Shown here: positions 62,840 through 64,000 of the stretch, piece after piece
Layout: the number at the start of each line of letters is the position of its first letter
Numbering within the stretch: position 1 is the stretch's first letter
Source: Xestospongia muta
Taxonomy: Eukaryota > Porifera > Demospongiae > Haplosclerida > Petrosiidae
Reading direction: 5' to 3'
Length of the DNA stretch: 64,000 bases
Assembly: GCA_963693285.1 (NCBI GenBank)
Contig: OY848928.1
Location: 4,154,501 to 4,218,500 of the forward strand
Notes under the pieces: generated by a model
Told to the model about the DNA's origin: nothing
Database searches by the model: none
Seen by the model: only the letters and a program-made list of their open reading frames with translations
Translations under genes and position numbers: made by a program

Positions 62840-63331
62840 GATATTTAATTAAATTGGTAGCACTATTTCAATACCTAAAGTATAATTAACGTGTTATCTT
62901 ATCTTGTCAGAAACAATACCAATACCTACAAGATAATTAATTAATGACCAATTCTTAATTCCCATCAGTTTCAGAGCCGATCAAAAACATATGGAATTCC
63001 AAATCCAAGAACCATGTAATTCATATCCATACAAAAAGCATGTATGGAGTCATCATATCAACAAAGTGTGTGTTAACATAAATAAATACCCCTAAATAGA
63101 ATACAACATGCAAAATTGTCTGAAACTATGTCAAAACCTATGAGATATTTTATTAATGACCATGTATTATCATCAGCATGTTTTGTTCAAAATGATTTCT
63201 TCCAAAATGTGGATAATTTAGTTACAGTGCCTATTTTCCATACATTTTGGCAGAAAACTGTTTATTGCTCTAATAGCTAGAGAGAGAGAGAAAGAGAGAA
63301 AGAGAGAGAGAGAGACTCAAACTTATCATCA
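62840..63331. other. Spacer between SRCR gene and ABCA
   Basis: AT-rich with an imperfect AG tract at 63279-63316. It should hold the ABCA promoter and the SRCR 3' end. No clear TATA box or CpG-rich patch. Confidence 0.4.
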
Positions 63332-63787
63332 TTATTCCTTACTACTTAAACAGTTAATAAAGACATCAGCACTGTGTACATTAGAGTCAGTAGGTATTAA
63401 CAATGTAATACAATCTGACAGTTTGGTTTCTGTTCCATCACAAGAGAAAGTGAATGGATATATACTAATGGAAGCTGAAGCAACATATGCTGATTTGTAT
63501 CCTAAATAATAGATAGCATAATTATAGAAGTATTATCATTACAACAAATGTTGATTATAATATTGGGTTTCCTAGGCCAGTACCAATACTAAGATCTCTA
63601 CATGCTACTTGTACATTCTTCAAGGACCATGGTGTGGTAAGACTACCAGCACTAATAGTAGCCCAAGTACAATTGCCACCATTATTGGGACAAAAAAGTA
63701 TTTCTAGTCTACCAGCATTGTTAATTGATGTGAAACTTGGCGTGCGATACAATCGTAATATATTAGCTGTATTACAAGGGGATTGTC
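63332..63787 (-). CDS. SRCR-domain protein, 3' end (gene continues beyond window)
   Basis: Two exons, 63584-63787 and 63332-63501, join in frame. The first reads L-R-L-Y, then G-R-L-E-I-L-F and W-A-T-I, then N-V-Q-V-A-C-R-D-L-S-I-G. The second continues Y-K-S-A-Y and F-S-C-D-G-T-E-T-K-L-S-D-C, then H-S-A-D-V-F-I-N-C and a stop seven codons later. This is one scavenger-receptor cysteine-rich domain, with the expected order of V-A-C-R, C-x-G-x-E and a final cysteine. SRCR proteins are secreted or membrane receptors; sponges have many. Upstream domains lie right of the window, so total architecture is unknown. The domain ends the protein, so no C-terminal membrane helix follows. Confidence 0.72.
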
Positions 63788-64000
63788 CTATAATAAATGA
63801 AAACATAGTGGATTGAGTGTGGATATTAATGAATATTCTTATAAGTATGCATCTACAAGATTGATATTATGGATATTCATAAGAATTTATACTGATGGAT
63901 ACAATGATTACTCATCAGTATCCATGTCATGATCATGGATATTATGTCTCATGTCATGGCTATCATTTGTAGCTATGAAAGATATGTGAATTCTATAAAC
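63788..64000. other. Intron or upstream exon region of the SRCR gene
   Basis: AT-rich sequence with TGGATATT/CATGATCATGGATATTATG-like repeated words. No exon supported. Confidence 0.35.

Overview
The window is eukaryotic nuclear DNA: AT-rich, with many introns, mostly short (often 40-100 nt) with GT-AG ends, long dinucleotide tracts, foldback elements and a strong bias to the minus strand. The proteins are animal-type: PSMD14/Rpn11, ERGIC2, a full ABCA transporter, the remains of NUDT19, an SRCR domain and a three-dsRBD protein. Compact introns, gene density and the SRCR domain suggest a demosponge, with Amphimedon the best guess. That is inference; no species marker was seen.

Region 1 (1-16,500) is a tandem, same-strand array of about eight related genes, M1 to M8, with no recognisable family name. 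Each encodes a type I membrane protein: signal peptide, low-complexity Ser/Thr/Gly/Asp ectodomain, one membrane helix with an I-W-x-P type motif, a run of cysteines and a basic cluster. A 34-nt micro-exon (25 nt in M6) and a large acidic tail exon follow. I rebuilt M2 to M6 exon by exon and every exon sum is a multiple of three. Ectodomains differ strongly, while signal, helix and tail stay alike in neighbours. This is my best candidate for an undescribed system.

Region 2 (16,800-22,430) holds a dsRNA-binding protein gene, a broken copy of the ERGIC2 3' end, and intact single-exon ERGIC2. Region 3 (22,430-29,480) is gene-poor. It has hairpins, a TTAG-rich tract, an odd block at 25.4-27.1 kb with a GC-rich palindrome and 33-bp repeats, and a decayed NUDT19.

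Region 4 (29,487-62,785) is a nested segmental duplication. The ancestral order seems to be PSMD14 (+), a fucosyltransferase-like gene (-), ABCA (-). PSMD14 (13 exons, 312 aa) and ABCA (40 exons, 2,046 aa) are intact. Between them lie three larger copies and one fragment of the glycosyltransferase, two PSMD14 pseudogenes and two internally deleted ABCA pseudogenes. Region 5 (63,332-64,000) is the 3' end of an SRCR-domain gene on the minus strand. At least three MITE-like families and several long AG/CT tracts lie in the introns and junctions.
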